A stretch of DNA of 64,000 nt. Source: CAYLHF01 sp964383365. Lineage in GTDB: Bacteria; Bacteroidota; Rhodothermia; Rhodothermales; UBA10348. A program made the translations under genes and the position numbers. The DNA is taken from the NCBI GenBank assembly GCA_964383365.1, contig CAYLHF010000012.1, positions 25,239-89,238 of the forward strand, in the 5' to 3' direction. Under the pieces are notes generated by a model, which saw only the letters and a list, made by a program, of their open reading frames with translations, made no database searches and was not told the origin of the DNA. This document shows, piece after piece, positions 8,388 through 19,600 of the stretch (position 1 is the first letter of the stretch; each line of letters begins with the position of its first letter).

Positions 8388-11300
8388 ATGTACGCTTACC
8401 GCGCTACTTACTTTCTGCTGTTGACGCTGGTACTTGCGTTTGCACCAAATAGATCGGCTACTGCTTTTCAGGTAGTTCCGACGCTGGATCCGGAAAAACG
8501 GATTTCCCAGTATGGTTTACAGACATGGTCCGAGGATGACGGCCTCCCGCAAAGTACCATTTCAGCCATTGCAGAGACCAGCGACGGGTACCTCTGGCTG
8601 GGCACACAGGAAGGGCTCGCCCGCTACAACGGAATTACTTTCGACGTTTTCAACAAGGGTAATACGCCCGCCTTCGGAAAAGATCACAAGATTGTTTCAC
8701 TGCTCGTTGACACCTCTGATCGTTTATGGATTGGACTGGACGCAGGATTAGTCCGATTTGAGAACGGCAGATTCGTAAATGTAGGCGATCAGATTGGTCG
8801 CGGGCTTCGTGTGGTGAATTCCATCATCGAGGACGAGACGGGTACCATATGGGTCGGAAGCGCCAAGGAAGGGCTTTTCTCTATACAACCCGGTTCGAAT
8901 ACGCTCGAAAAAAGCGATTATGCTATCGCCGATGACGACAAAATTTCGTCGCTCGTGGCCGATATGGACGGAAGTCTGTGGATCGGAACCAACAATGGCC
9001 TGATTCACCAGCGAAATAAATTAGTCAGGAGATATTCGGAGAAAGACGGGCTTCCTTCTGTTAAAATTGAGGCACTCTTCAGAGACCAACAGGGCATCGT
9101 GTGGGTTGCGACAGAATCCGGAATCGTAACACTCAGCCATGAGTTGATAAAAGAGCCCACCTATCGTCCATTGCGATCAATGAAGGCCCAGGTATTCTTC
9201 GAGGATCGAGTGGGTACACTTTGGATCGGAACATCCGATCAGGGTTTAGCCCGAATTACGTCCTCCGGGGTCGAAATATTTTCAAAAAAAGGAGATTCTA
9301 CCGGTGGTCTCACCTATCAGTCTATCTCATCGATTTATGAAGATGATGAGGGAAGCCTTTGGCTCGGGACCGACGGCGGTGGCCTAAACAGGCTCTACGA
9401 GGGCGCCTTCACCTCGTATACGACAATGGAAGGACTGTCTGAAAATATGATCTGGAGTGTTTTCGAGGACTCGCACGGCGGAATGTGGTTCGGGACCGAG
9501 TCTGGTGGTGTTGACCACCTGGTAAATGATCGTGTCGAGACGTTCAGTACGGATACCGGCCTGTCCCACAATCAGGTATCGGGTCTCGCTGAGACGGCAG
9601 ATGGAACTATCTGGATCGGAACGTATGGTGGCGGTCTCAACGCAATCCGAAATGGGACCATCAGGCATTTTACCACAGACGACGGCATGGCTGACAACCG
9701 AATTTCCGGAACCTATACGGACTCCCAGGATCGGTTGTGGATTGCAACAGACGGTGGTATTTCCATCTACGATCACGGGACGTTTACGAATCTGACATCC
9801 AAGGATGGCCTCGCGAGTGACTACATCTCGGTTATTTATGAGGGATCAGACAGCGATATGTGGGTCGGCACCTATAAGAGTGGTCTCAACAGAATTACAA
9901 AGAGTGGAATTGAAACGTATACGGCTGCCGACGGACTTGGGAGTGACAACGTGACGGCCCTCTACGTCGACGAAGAAAAAACCGTTTGGATCGGCACGTA
10001 CGGCGGAGGTCTCACCAGACTGAAAGATGACACGTTCACCACATACTCGATGACGGATGGACTGTTCAACGATTATATCTACCTGATTCTGGAAGACGAT
10101 GACGGCGCTCTCTGGATGACCTGCAACAAGGGTATATTCAAGGTGAGCAAGAATGCCTTGAACACTTTCAAGCCGGGATCAACGGAACGAATCACCTCAC
10201 GGGTGTACACCAAGCAGGACGGTCTGAAGGAAGTAGAAATGAATGGCGGATTTCAGCCCGCCGGATGGAAAGGTGCAGATGGTCGACTCTGGTTTCCGTC
10301 CATAGGGGGTGTTCCGATGATCAACCCGACAGATCCACACTCCAATCTGACCCCTCCTCCCGTTCATGTAGAACGATTTGTGGTCGATGGAGTGAACATG
10401 GATCCGAATCAGAGTCTCAGCCTGGAGGATGGTGCTGACAAGATCGAGTTCTTTTTTGCGGCTCTCAGCTTTCAAGCGCCGAAGCAGAATCGCTACCAGT
10501 ACAAGTTGGTCGGCTACAATGAGGATTGGACGCTCACATCCGATCATTCTGCCACGTATACGAACCTGGATCCCGGTAATTACCAATTCGTGGTAATAGG
10601 ATCCAATAACGATGACGTGTGGAATGAACAGGGTGCAAGTGTTTCCTTCTATCTCCGACCGAGCTTTTATGAGACGTGGTGGTTCATCTCGTTGAGTGTT
10701 CTCTCTTTGATTCTGCTTGCCGGCGCTACGTACCGCATCCGGATCTCACAGCTCAGAAAACGCCATGAGGAACTCGAAAGAGAAAGAGACAAAGCGCGGG
10801 CAGCCAACGAATTCAAATCGGTCATTCTTGATAACCTGAGCCACGAATTCAGAACACCGCTTACGGGAATTCTGGGATATTCAGATATATTGATGTCCGA
10901 GGCCGAGGGTGAAGAACGTGAGTTCGCGGGCTACATCAAGGCCAACGGAAACAGACTCCTTCATACGCTCGATTCACTTCTTGAACTGGCCCGGGTTCAG
11001 CGCATGGACCTCGAGCTGAAACCCGAACCAGTCCTCGTATCAGACCTGATTCACGAAATTATTGCGCTTCAAAATGAGCAGAGAAAGAACGTAGATGTTG
11101 CTCTGGAGGCAGCCATACATTCCAGTCCTGGTGAAATGAATCTGGACCGGCGGAGCATCGCCTACGCTATTCGGGCCCTCGTTGACAACGCACTTAAATT
11201 TACCGACCGTGGCAAGGTAGTCGTGCACCTCGAGGCCAGTGAGTCCGAAACAGTAATCCGGGTCGCGGATACGGGAATCGGAATCAGCAGATCCGATTTT

Positions 11301-11609
11301 ACTCGTGTGTTCGAACCATTCAAACAGGCATCTGAAGGCCTCGACAGAAGTCATGAAGGAGCAGGAGTCGGTCTGACGGTTGCACGTCACCTGATTGAAT
11401 CAATGAAGGGTAGGCTCGAACTCGAATCGAGTGGGGTTGACGGATCTACGTTTATTATCACCCTTCCGATCCATAAAGAGAATTCCGACGGAGGGTCAGC
11501 CGGGTCCGTCCACTCCCGCCATCGACCCCACGGTGATCGATTCAGTCTTCATCGGCGCAATTCGGACCGAGTATCGTCTATCGACCACGCGTCCGACCTC
11601 ATCGGGTAG
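8388..11609 (+). CDS. Reg_prop/Y_Y_Y sensor histidine kinase (no receiver domain)
   Basis: About 1073 residues. Order: signal peptide ending near SATAF; about a dozen Reg_prop beta-propeller blades (repeated LWIGT.GGGLNR.. patterns, residues ~35-620); a Y_Y_Y immunoglobulin-like domain (KLVGYNEDWT...); one membrane helix (~residue 765-785); a HisKA domain with phospho-acceptor His in LSHEFRTPL; and HATPase_c with VDNALKF (N box), VADTGIGIS (G1) and EGAGVGLTVARHL (G2). Many family members continue into a receiver and AraC domain, but this one stops, so its response regulator must lie elsewhere. GTG 8367 is an alternative start. It is separated by ~175 bp from the deacetylase and ~150 bp from the desaturase. 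Confidence 0.93.
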   Translation: MYAYRATYFLLLTLVLAFAPNRSATAFQVVPTLDPEKRISQYGLQTWSEDDGLPQSTISAIAETSDGYLWLGTQEGLARYNGITFDVFNKGNTPAFGKDHKIVSLLVDTSDRLWIGLDAGLVRFENGRFVNVGDQIGRGLRVVNSIIEDETGTIWVGSAKEGLFSIQPGSNTLEKSDYAIADDDKISSLVADMDGSLWIGTNNGLIHQRNKLVRRYSEKDGLPSVKIEALFRDQQGIVWVATESGIVTLSHELIKEPTYRPLRSMKAQVFFEDRVGTLWIGTSDQGLARITSSGVEIFSKKGDSTGGLTYQSISSIYEDDEGSLWLGTDGGGLNRLYEGAFTSYTTMEGLSENMIWSVFEDSHGGMWFGTESGGVDHLVNDRVETFSTDTGLSHNQVSGLAETADGTIWIGTYGGGLNAIRNGTIRHFTTDDGMADNRISGTYTDSQDRLWIATDGGISIYDHGTFTNLTSKDGLASDYISVIYEGSDSDMWVGTYKSGLNRITKSGIETYTAADGLGSDNVTALYVDEEKTVWIGTYGGGLTRLKDDTFTTYSMTDGLFNDYIYLILEDDDGALWMTCNKGIFKVSKNALNTFKPGSTERITSRVYTKQDGLKEVEMNGGFQPAGWKGADGRLWFPSIGGVPMINPTDPHSNLTPPPVHVERFVVDGVNMDPNQSLSLEDGADKIEFFFAALSFQAPKQNRYQYKLVGYNEDWTLTSDHSATYTNLDPGNYQFVVIGSNNDDVWNEQGASVSFYLRPSFYETWWFISLSVLSLILLAGATYRIRISQLRKRHEELERERDKARAANEFKSVILDNLSHEFRTPLTGILGYSDILMSEAEGEEREFAGYIKANGNRLLHTLDSLLELARVQRMDLELKPEPVLVSDLIHEIIALQNEQRKNVDVALEAAIHSSPGEMNLDRRSIAYAIRALVDNALKFTDRGKVVVHLEASESETVIRVADTGIGISRSDFTRVFEPFKQASEGLDRSHEGAGVGLTVARHLIESMKGRLELESSGVDGSTFIITLPIHKENSDGGSAGSVHSRHRPHGDRFSLHRRNSDRVSSIDHASDLIG

Positions 11610-11758
11610 CGTCCTCCGTTTCGTAGTCAATGAGCCGAGGAAACGAAATCCTCCGACGGAACCTTCTGGAAAACAGGTAGGTTGTACGCCACAGTTTTGA
11701 ACGACTCGATCTCTTCTCTCGTTAGGGTCGTTTTGGCCTGTCAATCGAAGCACGTCAA

Positions 11759-12910
11759 ATGTCTCCAGAATCTCGTCTCCGTATCAAAGGAGAGTCCATC
11801 GATTGGACCAACCTGTCATTTATAGGAGGATACCATCTTCTTCTCCTGATTCTGCTACCGATATATCTTGCCCTTAAGGTTCCGTCCCTTGAGCTCGTCG
11901 GCATGGCGGTAGTTCTGTCGGGCGGTTGTCTGCTGAGTATTACCACGGGGTACCATCGTCTGTATGCGCACAAGACGTATAGAACCCGCCGGGCAGTCGA
12001 ATCGGTTCTCCTCTTTTTCGCAACCCTGGCCACAGAGGGGAGCGCGTTAAAATGGTCACATGATCACCGGTTGCATCACCGTCATGTGGACACGAACCGA
12101 GATCCGTATGGCACATCCATCGGATTCTGGCACTCTCATATATTGTGGATGTTCAAGCATCCCGCTCCGTGGGACGAGCGACTCGTCCGGGACCTTGAGA
12201 CGAATCCCCTGCTCAGAATCCAGCACAGGTATTACGGCCTATGGGTCGCAGTAACGAATATTTTGGTCGTACTCCTGACCTGGCTTGTCGTCGGCGATCT
12301 ATTCGGGTCCGTCGTTTTCGCGCTACTCGCACGACTGTTCGTAGTCCATCACAGCACGTGGTTTATCAATTCTCTTGCCCATATGTGGGGTAGTAAGCCA
12401 TATTCAACGGAGCATTCGGCCGTAAATAATTTCATTCTCTCCCTCCTTACGTACGGCGAGGGATATCATAATTACCATCATACGTTTGCCGGTGACTATC
12501 GAAATGGAGTCAGGTGGTTTCAATTCGATCCACCGAAGTACATCATCTGGGCGATGAGTAAAGTGGGTCTGGCTTCTGGCCTGAAAAGGGTAGATCGTCT
12601 GACGATCAAGAGGAAACTGGTTTCGGCAGACCGCAAACTGATGCTCGCACACCTAGATCTGGTCACACGGATGGACACCGAACCCATCCGGGAAATGATC
12701 GATCGGATGTTCGAGCCACTGACTAAAAATCTGGTCGGGCTCAAGATTTCGACCGAAAAATATCGGGAGCTACGAAGAAGAGGCTCCGAAGAAGTCGCGT
12801 ACGTCAGGGAAGTGCTGAAGTCAAATCGTCAGCGTGTTTCCCAGGAAATGGATGAGTGGGGAGAACTCGTCCGGTTCGTTTTGACACTCCGCCCCCATCG
12901 AGCTGTATGA
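11759..12910 (+). CDS. Acyl-CoA/fatty acid desaturase (delta-9 type)
   Basis: 383-residue membrane di-iron desaturase. All three histidine boxes are present: HRLYAH (residue 66), HDHRLHH (residue 101) and HNYHH (residue 237), with two pairs of membrane helices between them. It would insert a double bond into a saturated acyl chain and so set membrane fluidity. The ~90 residues after the third box are longer than the minimal bacterial enzyme, with a charged helical tail. It is convergent with the CocE-like hydrolase, only 7 bp apart. The neighbouring orphan kinase could be a cold or membrane-state sensor for it, but that is only positional inference. Confidence 0.94.
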   Translation: MSPESRLRIKGESIDWTNLSFIGGYHLLLLILLPIYLALKVPSLELVGMAVVLSGGCLLSITTGYHRLYAHKTYRTRRAVESVLLFFATLATEGSALKWSHDHRLHHRHVDTNRDPYGTSIGFWHSHILWMFKHPAPWDERLVRDLETNPLLRIQHRYYGLWVAVTNILVVLLTWLVVGDLFGSVVFALLARLFVVHHSTWFINSLAHMWGSKPYSTEHSAVNNFILSLLTYGEGYHNYHHTFAGDYRNGVRWFQFDPPKYIIWAMSKVGLASGLKRVDRLTIKRKLVSADRKLMLAHLDLVTRMDTEPIREMIDRMFEPLTKNLVGLKISTEKYRELRRRGSEEVAYVREVLKSNRQRVSQEMDEWGELVRFVLTLRPHRAV

Positions 12911-12917
12911 GTCTATC

Positions 12918-14825
12918 TTACTCTGGAACTACGCCCAGTTCAATGTATGACGCGTGCGTTCCTGAACGGTAGATTTGCTCGGTCGCGACCTGAAAATCCT
13001 CCTCTCGGGCCGTGTAAATGTTTCCGTAGGTCTGTGGATTTCGGTCGACCAGCGGGAACCAGCTACTCTGAATCTGCACCATAATCCGATGTCCCTTCAG
13101 AAACGTATGGTAACTATCCGGTGCATCGAACGAGATCTCGGTTATCTGTCCAGGTACAAGTGGCTCCGGATGCTCGTAGCTATTCCTGAATTTAGCTCTG
13201 AAGACGTCGCCCCGGACTAACATCTGATACCCGGCCATCTTGTCCGGCAGGTATTTTTCTTCTTCCGCCTGCCATTCCGGCTCGTCCGGAGGAAATTCAT
13301 CGATTAGTTTTACCACGTAGTCCGCATCAGAACCCGACGTCGAGACGAAAAGGTGCGCCGTAACCGGGCCCGCTATGGTGACATCAGCACTCAAAAGATC
13401 CGACCGGTAAACGATAACATCTTCGCGCCCGGCGGCAAAGCGCTGATCTTCAACTATATATTCTCTGGTCCGGTCTATTCGCACCTCACTGGTATACGGC
13501 ACCGGATCTCCCGGATCCGACGTGTACTCATCGTGCGCCTCGTCGGAAGTCTTCGGACGTTCCGGGGAAAGGCCCCCATCGGCCTGCAAATAGAAAGCGG
13601 TTCTTTCAGCGGTGTCCGGGGGCCAGGAATCCAGTTCGTGCCATGTGTTCGATCCCGTGGAATACGCATATACTTCCGGGAGCTGATTTTCCCCCTTGTC
13701 CTTCAGGTAGTAGTTAAAAAATGGGAGATCAATTTTTTCCTGATAGAATACAGACGTCTTGTTGTCAAATGACACATTACCAAGGTGATCACCATCGGCG
13801 CGGACCCATCCACCATGAAACCACGGCCCCATGACCAGGGTGTTGTTTGAAGCCGGATTATTTTCTTCAACCGACTGGTAGATATGCGTCGGACCATAGG
13901 GATCCTCGGCGTCGAAAAAGCCACCAACGGTCATCATGTTGGTTGTAACTCCTGTCATATTTGGAACGATATTCCGGCGCTTCCAGAAAGTATCATACGT
14001 GCCGTGGGCCATGAGGGAGTCCCAGAACGCGATCTTCCCGTGGAAATACTTCTCGTTAGCGTTTTTCAGAGGACCCATATCGAGAAAAAACTGATAGGCG
14101 TCGTCCGTGGGAAAATCAAATCCAGCATTCCAGTGGTCGGTGGGATTCGGATCCGGACTCTCGAAAAAAGGAAAAAAACGGAATGCATCCTGCAGGTAAA
14201 ACGCACCGTGGTGGTGAAAGTCATCTCCGACAAACCAGTCGGCGATCGGAGCCTGCGGTGAGGCCGCCAGAAGAGCCGGATGCGAATCTATCGAACTGGC
14301 GGCGGCATAGAAACCCGGATAAGAGATTCCCCAGATACCGGCCCTCCCGTTGTTGGGCTCTACGTTTCTCAGTAGCCAATCGACGGTATCGTACATATCT
14401 GTACCCTCGTCGACATCAGTCGAGTCTTTCTCGGTGGGGATATCGGGTGTCATGTTTACAAACCGTCCCTCCGACATGAACCTTCCCCTGACGTCTTCAT
14501 AGACAAAAATATAGCCTTCATCAGCAAATCGATCGGAACCGTTGGGTCCCAGATGATTCGGGTAGGAATCCGGTCCGTACGGTCCGGAGCTATAGGGAGA
14601 TTTCTTGATCAGAAAGGGATACGTCTGTGTTTGGTCACGGGGGATATATACTGCGGCATACAGGTGTACACCGTCACGCATCGGAATCTGTACTTCCTTT
14701 TTCACGTACTCCCGGACGATCTTGTTATCAGGCTCCTGACACGCTGTAAGAGACAGCATAATGAGTGTAATCAGGGCTCCCACCCTCACACAGGACTGGC
14801 TGCAGGATATTCGATTTGGATGCAT
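12918..14825 (-). CDS. CocE/NonD family alpha/beta-hydrolase, lipoprotein
   Basis: 635 residues. The N-terminus is a lipoprotein signal with lipobox LTAC (Cys29). The alpha/beta-hydrolase domain shows GISYPG with nucleophile Ser168, GGFFDAEDPYG with candidate acid Asp305, and GPWFHGGW with His337. The C-terminal jelly-roll domain (PepX_C type) spans roughly residues 390-630. The family covers X-Pro dipeptidyl peptidases, cocaine esterase and glutaryl-7-ACA acylase, so it probably hydrolyses an ester or amide bond in the periplasm or at the outer membrane. A strong ribosome site GGAGGG lies 6 bases before the ATG. The exact substrate is unknown. Confidence 0.93.
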   Translation of the reverse strand: MHPNRISCSQSCVRVGALITLIMLSLTACQEPDNKIVREYVKKEVQIPMRDGVHLYAAVYIPRDQTQTYPFLIKKSPYSSGPYGPDSYPNHLGPNGSDRFADEGYIFVYEDVRGRFMSEGRFVNMTPDIPTEKDSTDVDEGTDMYDTVDWLLRNVEPNNGRAGIWGISYPGFYAAASSIDSHPALLAASPQAPIADWFVGDDFHHHGAFYLQDAFRFFPFFESPDPNPTDHWNAGFDFPTDDAYQFFLDMGPLKNANEKYFHGKIAFWDSLMAHGTYDTFWKRRNIVPNMTGVTTNMMTVGGFFDAEDPYGPTHIYQSVEENNPASNNTLVMGPWFHGGWVRADGDHLGNVSFDNKTSVFYQEKIDLPFFNYYLKDKGENQLPEVYAYSTGSNTWHELDSWPPDTAERTAFYLQADGGLSPERPKTSDEAHDEYTSDPGDPVPYTSEVRIDRTREYIVEDQRFAAGREDVIVYRSDLLSADVTIAGPVTAHLFVSTSGSDADYVVKLIDEFPPDEPEWQAEEEKYLPDKMAGYQMLVRGDVFRAKFRNSYEHPEPLVPGQITEISFDAPDSYHTFLKGHRIMVQIQSSWFPLVDRNPQTYGNIYTAREEDFQVATEQIYRSGTHASYIELGVVPE

Positions 14826-15192
14826 TTGCTTCCCTCCATCGCTGACTTACTGAATGCACGATCCACCAATGTAGAGGGCCGGTAACAATAAAGCGTTCGC
14901 GGACCGAGTGGGGATGTTTCCCATTTAACGTGTAGGGGATTTCTCGTCAAGAAAATCACGGTACCAACCTCAAGACGCAAACGTCACTCGCATCGTAGAG
15001 AATGCACAGGATCAGACCGTACCGCCATATAGCTGTGAACAGTAATGGTTTGCCAGATTTTCTGCCAAAACGACAGATATCTGGACACGTTCAGCGGGCC
15101 TTATCCGGATTACATACGGTATCCTGTGATGCGTCCCGGGTCATCCTGGAGCCTGTAGCGACTGACCAGATCGCCACTCAACCAGACGGGGA
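14826..15192. other. Intergenic gap, no gene seen
   Basis: 367 bp between rmuC and the CocE-like gene, both on the minus strand. It must hold the 3' end of rmuC and the promoter of the hydrolase. Frames here are short and lack a ribosome site or recognisable product. I see no strong stem-loop or repeat. Confidence 0.5.
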
Positions 15193-16575
15193 TCACTCCA
15201 GATCGCCAGAAAGGACGTTTTCAGGCAACGCCAACTGGCGGGCTGCCGTTTCGACAGGCTCGATCGAACCTACGTCTTTTGAACTCCCGGCCCCCATCTC
15301 CTTGAATTTTCGCGCTGAAACCAGTACCCGGGATTCCATGGACCCGACGGCTTTGTTGTAGCTTGAAACAGCGGAATCAAGTCGTTTCCCTACGGCCGAG
15401 AAATGATCCACCATGACCGCCATACGTTCGTAGAGTTCCTGCCCCAGATTGCTAATTTGCTGGGCATTTGCTGCTATGCGTTCCTGCCGCCATCCGTACG
15501 CCACAGCCCTCAAGAGAGCGATGAGCGTGGTTGGTGTAGAAATAATCACGCTCCTTTCGACGCCGTACTCGATCAGCGAAGGATCTTCCGTCAGGGCCGC
15601 GTAGAAAAATGACTCTCCCGGCAGAAACATCACGACCATGTCGGGCGAGGTATCAAACTGATCCTGATAGGCCTTGGCAGAGAGTTGCTTGACATGCGTT
15701 CTGATCTGCTCTGCATGTCGGTGAAGACCGACGGATCGCACGGATTCGTCTTCCGACTCGATGGCATCCAGATACGCTTCGAGCGGTGCTTTGGCGTCCA
15801 CGACGATAATCTTGTCTCCAGGTAGGTGTATGATAAGATCGGGGCGCAATCGTCCTTCATCAGTCTCAATGCTGTGCTGTTCCTCAAAGTCACAATAGTC
15901 CACCATTCCGGCCATCTCGACGACGCGGCGTAATTGGATTTCACCCCATCGTCCCCGAACCGTTGGTTTTCGGAGGGCAGAGACAAGATTTCCCGCTTCT
16001 TTCTGAAGCTCAGCCTGTGCCTGTGAGAGTCCTTTGACCTGTTCGGTCAACGACGAGTAGGCTTTCACGCGCTCTTTCTCTATCTCTCCAATCTGACTCG
16101 TCACTGTTTTCAGCGATTCCTTCAGGGGATCGACGAGCTTCTGCATTTCGGTCGAACGCTTCTGCTGCGATTTTTCAGCTTCCGAAACCAGTTTCTCGAC
16201 CTGACCTTTAGCAATCTGTAGAAACTGCTCGTTATTGGATTTTAATGCCTTGTGAGACAGGGACTCGAATTGGACGAGGAGATCCTTCTGTGCGTCCTGT
16301 AGCAGTTTCATTTTTTCCTCAGCAGCACGCCGCTCCTCTTCCCGACCGGCTTCCAGCGCGGAGAGTCGGCTCTGCAGGTCAATTCGACGGTCTCTCTCCG
16401 AAATTAATTCGGAATTTGCTCGCTCCAGACTTTCTTCTCGCTCAGAAAGACGCGCGGCCGTCGCATTATTGTTCGCACGCATGACGAGGACGGCTACGAT
16501 CCCTCCGGCTATCAGCCCGATCAAAATACCGATGATTCCTTCCACCATTTCCGTTCCCAGGCTGTATGACGACAT
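15193..16575 (-). CDS. rmuC: DNA recombination protein RmuC homologue
   Basis: 460 residues. An N-terminal membrane anchor (GIIGILIGLIAGGIVAVLVM) is followed by a long coiled coil rich in E/R/A/Q (residues ~40-200) and the conserved RmuC core. The core includes KPTVRGRWGEIQLRRVVEMAGM, VVDAKAPLEAYLDA and DMVVMFLPGESFFYAA, in a PD-(D/E)XK-like nuclease fold. RmuC limits inversions at short inverted repeats in E. coli; the mechanism is not settled. It lies just downstream of the AddAB-like genes on the same strand, so the region is DNA-processing. ATG 16548 is an alternative start. Confidence 0.95.
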   Translation of the reverse strand: MSSYSLGTEMVEGIIGILIGLIAGGIVAVLVMRANNNATAARLSEREESLERANSELISERDRRIDLQSRLSALEAGREEERRAAEEKMKLLQDAQKDLLVQFESLSHKALKSNNEQFLQIAKGQVEKLVSEAEKSQQKRSTEMQKLVDPLKESLKTVTSQIGEIEKERVKAYSSLTEQVKGLSQAQAELQKEAGNLVSALRKPTVRGRWGEIQLRRVVEMAGMVDYCDFEEQHSIETDEGRLRPDLIIHLPGDKIIVVDAKAPLEAYLDAIESEDESVRSVGLHRHAEQIRTHVKQLSAKAYQDQFDTSPDMVVMFLPGESFFYAALTEDPSLIEYGVERSVIISTPTTLIALLRAVAYGWRQERIAANAQQISNLGQELYERMAVMVDHFSAVGKRLDSAVSSYNKAVGSMESRVLVSARKFKEMGAGSSKDVGSIEPVETAARQLALPENVLSGDLE

Positions 16576-16640
16576 TCGTCCATGAGTGATTCAAGACTCC
16601 GCCGCAAAGCGCAAACAGAACATGCACTCGCGGACCGGCT

Positions 16641-16678
16641 CTGGTAAATTCCGACCTATATCGTCGGAATACAACCAG
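16641..16678. terminator. Stem-loop after addA
   Basis: An 8-bp perfect inverted repeat (ATTCCGAC / GTCGGAAT, loop 7) at 16648-16670, extended by CTGGT/ACCAG across small internal loops. It lies immediately beyond the 3' end of the AddA-like gene, before rmuC. No T-run follows on either strand, so it may be a factor-dependent terminator or an mRNA end-stabilising hairpin. Confidence 0.4.
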
Positions 16679-16686
16679 AACGGCGG

Positions 16687-19600
16687 CTATTCGACCGGCA
16701 TAAATGTGCTTTCTTGTACGGACCAGAGTCCGGCCCGAATCGACGTGGCTCCAGTCAGATGTTGCCAACTGTCTATATACGCTTGCAACTGTCCTGCATA
16801 GTGCGTCAGTAAACTACGTTCAGTACGAGCATCCGTTTTGTAGTCCACGATCGTCCATTGAGGGCCGACTCGAAAAACAAGATCCATTATGCCTGATACG
16901 ACCTGAACCGGCTCCGTATTCTTCAGACTATGGGTGAAAGGCAATTCAGTGTAACACTCATCCGAATCGCAGACTGAATGCCAGATTTCGGACTTTCGAA
17001 AATCGCACAACGCTCGAATCGCACTCCCCTCCAGGTCCGATAGATCCCTCCCATTGCTTCCCTCAATTTCTTCTTGAAGATAGTAGCTGCACCACCGTGC
17101 ATCATCCATCGGTTTACCCAGAAGATGTTGTTCAATTGCGTACTCAAACAGGCGATGTACCGCCCGTCCATATCCACGACCACGCCCACGATACGACTCG
17201 TCGATAGTAGACGACCCTACTGATTCGACCTCTGGTTTACTCGGACGGATCAATTGCCACGTCGGCACACGGCCTGCCTCCATTCGTTCCCTGTTGATAC
17301 GGAGATTCTCGAATGCATCGTTAAAACTGGATTCATCCCTGGATGCGTCCGAGTGACAGTTGCCGGCTTCATCCTCCAAGGGATTCAGATCGTCTCCGTC
17401 GGCCTCCAGGGGCAGATGGTCGTAAAACGGAGCCCAGAACCCTTTTTCGTCTGACCCCATATACCTCGTAATAAAGAGTTGCTCGCGCGCGCGAGTCGCC
17501 GCGACGTACCGGAGACGATTATCTTCTGCTGCAGAAAACCTCTTTTCTTCTTCCATGGCATTCGTCCAGGACGTGGGCTCGGCTATCGGTTGCTCCCTGA
17601 ATCCCGCCTTTTTTCGGACCGGAACGATTACTCTCGCACCACCCTCCCGCCGTTCGACAAAGAATTGTGGTTCGCGGGCACGGACCGAGGGGTCTGCATC
17701 CACCAGAAAAACGACGTCGGCTTCCAATCCCTTTGCCTGATGAATATTGAATATTCGGACGGCCCTACCCTGACCTGATTCGAGGGTCAGACCTTCCTGG
17801 TCCAGTTCGCCTCGACTGAGTCGCAGCAGTTCCTGCCTTGCCTCCAGCCAATTCATCCCGGCCGATTCCCACGTACGCAGCAGTACGAGAACCTTTTCGA
17901 GTGCCCCCGCCTCTGTCGATCCGGCATCTTCCTGGGCATAGGCAGCCAGTAGTCCCGTTGTCATCAATATATGTTCCATCGCCTGCGCCACCGGCCATCG
18001 AATCAGGGCCAGGCGAGAAGATTCGACGAGCGCCCGGGCCGTGGTTACGGCGTACGCCAGGGCATCATCCGTTTCGGATGGGACCGGAAGACGAAGATCG
18101 ATGGCTCCCGTCATTGACCGGAAATCGACCAGCATTTTGTCCGAAAATCCGCACAAAGGACCCCTCAGATAAGCGATGAGAGAAACCGAATCCGAAGGAT
18201 TTCTCACTACGTTCAACAGATGCAGGATAGTTCTCAGGGAGACGGCCCGGTGCAACGACCTCGACCCGGCTGTTTCGAAAGGAATTCCGGACTGTCGAAG
18301 AGCGTCAATAAACAGGTGCATCCGGTTCGAGACGCGAGTGAGTAGCAGAAAATCTCCGTAATCTCTGCTCCCGTCCTTGCCCGTCATCTCCCTGATAATC
18401 GAAACAATTTTTCCCGCTTCCAGTCGGGCTATAGACTCCGACAAATGTCCTCGTTGTCTCGGGATGGAAAGCGTGCAGACGGACTTTACCGGGCCGGTTT
18501 CCGATCTGGCCGCAGAAAGTGGTTCATACACCGCCTGGTAGGTTGCCCCATCCTGACCAAAAGATTCCATCAACGCATTGTTTATCCATGCGCACAGTGA
18601 CGGAGTCGATCGGAAATTAGACGTCAAATTCAAGACCCTCCCATCGGACTGTCGGATCAATTTCTCACAGATCGAAAAAACCCTGACATCTGCTCCCCGA
18701 AACCGGTAGATCGCCTGCTTGTCATCACCGACGATCATCAGAGAGCCGGGGCGGGGCTTGCACGCTCTCCAGTCCGTCTCCTTGGTGTTTTTTGCCGTCA
18801 GCAGAAACAGGAGCTCTGCCTGAAGCGGATCGGTATCCTGAAACTCGTCGACCAGGATGCGCCCAAATCGAGACGAAAAATGGACTCGGGCGGACTCCGA
18901 TGTCCTGAAGAGTCTGACACAGAGTTGCAGCAAGTCTCGAAACACCAGCCTGCCTTCTGACACTCGATACGTGAAATACGCATCGACCGCATCATGAACG
19001 ATTTCCTCTATCTCCGGATAGATATGTTCACGCCACGCCTGTACGACGGGTCGAATATGAAGCAGGATGAAGTGCACGAGGGTCGATTCGCCCAATTTCG
19101 CGCTCCCCTTCAACGACTGGGCAAACCGATACGCTTCCGACTTCTTGTCCGGCGACCAACGATTGAGCGTGATAAGACCACTCTTGAGCGATCCGGAAGG
19201 TGAGACGAGATTGTCAAACAGTCGCAACCATTCTACAATAACCGCATCCGTATCGAGGGAAATACTCTTTCTGAATCGATCGGCGCGTTCGAGCGTGAGC
19301 ATCAGTGGGTCCCGCTTTCCCGCTCCGGGAACATACCGAAGGAGGTGATCCAGAAATTCTTCGGTTACGCTGAGCGCCGTAGATGCGTCCGGTTTCTCCG
19401 AAGATTCTGTACCTATCGGCAGGCCGTGTAACCCGGAGCGAACACGGAAATAATCATACAGATCTGGAAGATGGATTCCATTCGTCGCCAGGGACTGCAT
19501 CCGTTCTGCAGCGGAATTCGTCTGCGCATCAAGGAATCGTCTCCAACATACCGCTGACATACGCTCCTCATCCAGAGGATCTATAACCGAAAAATCTGCC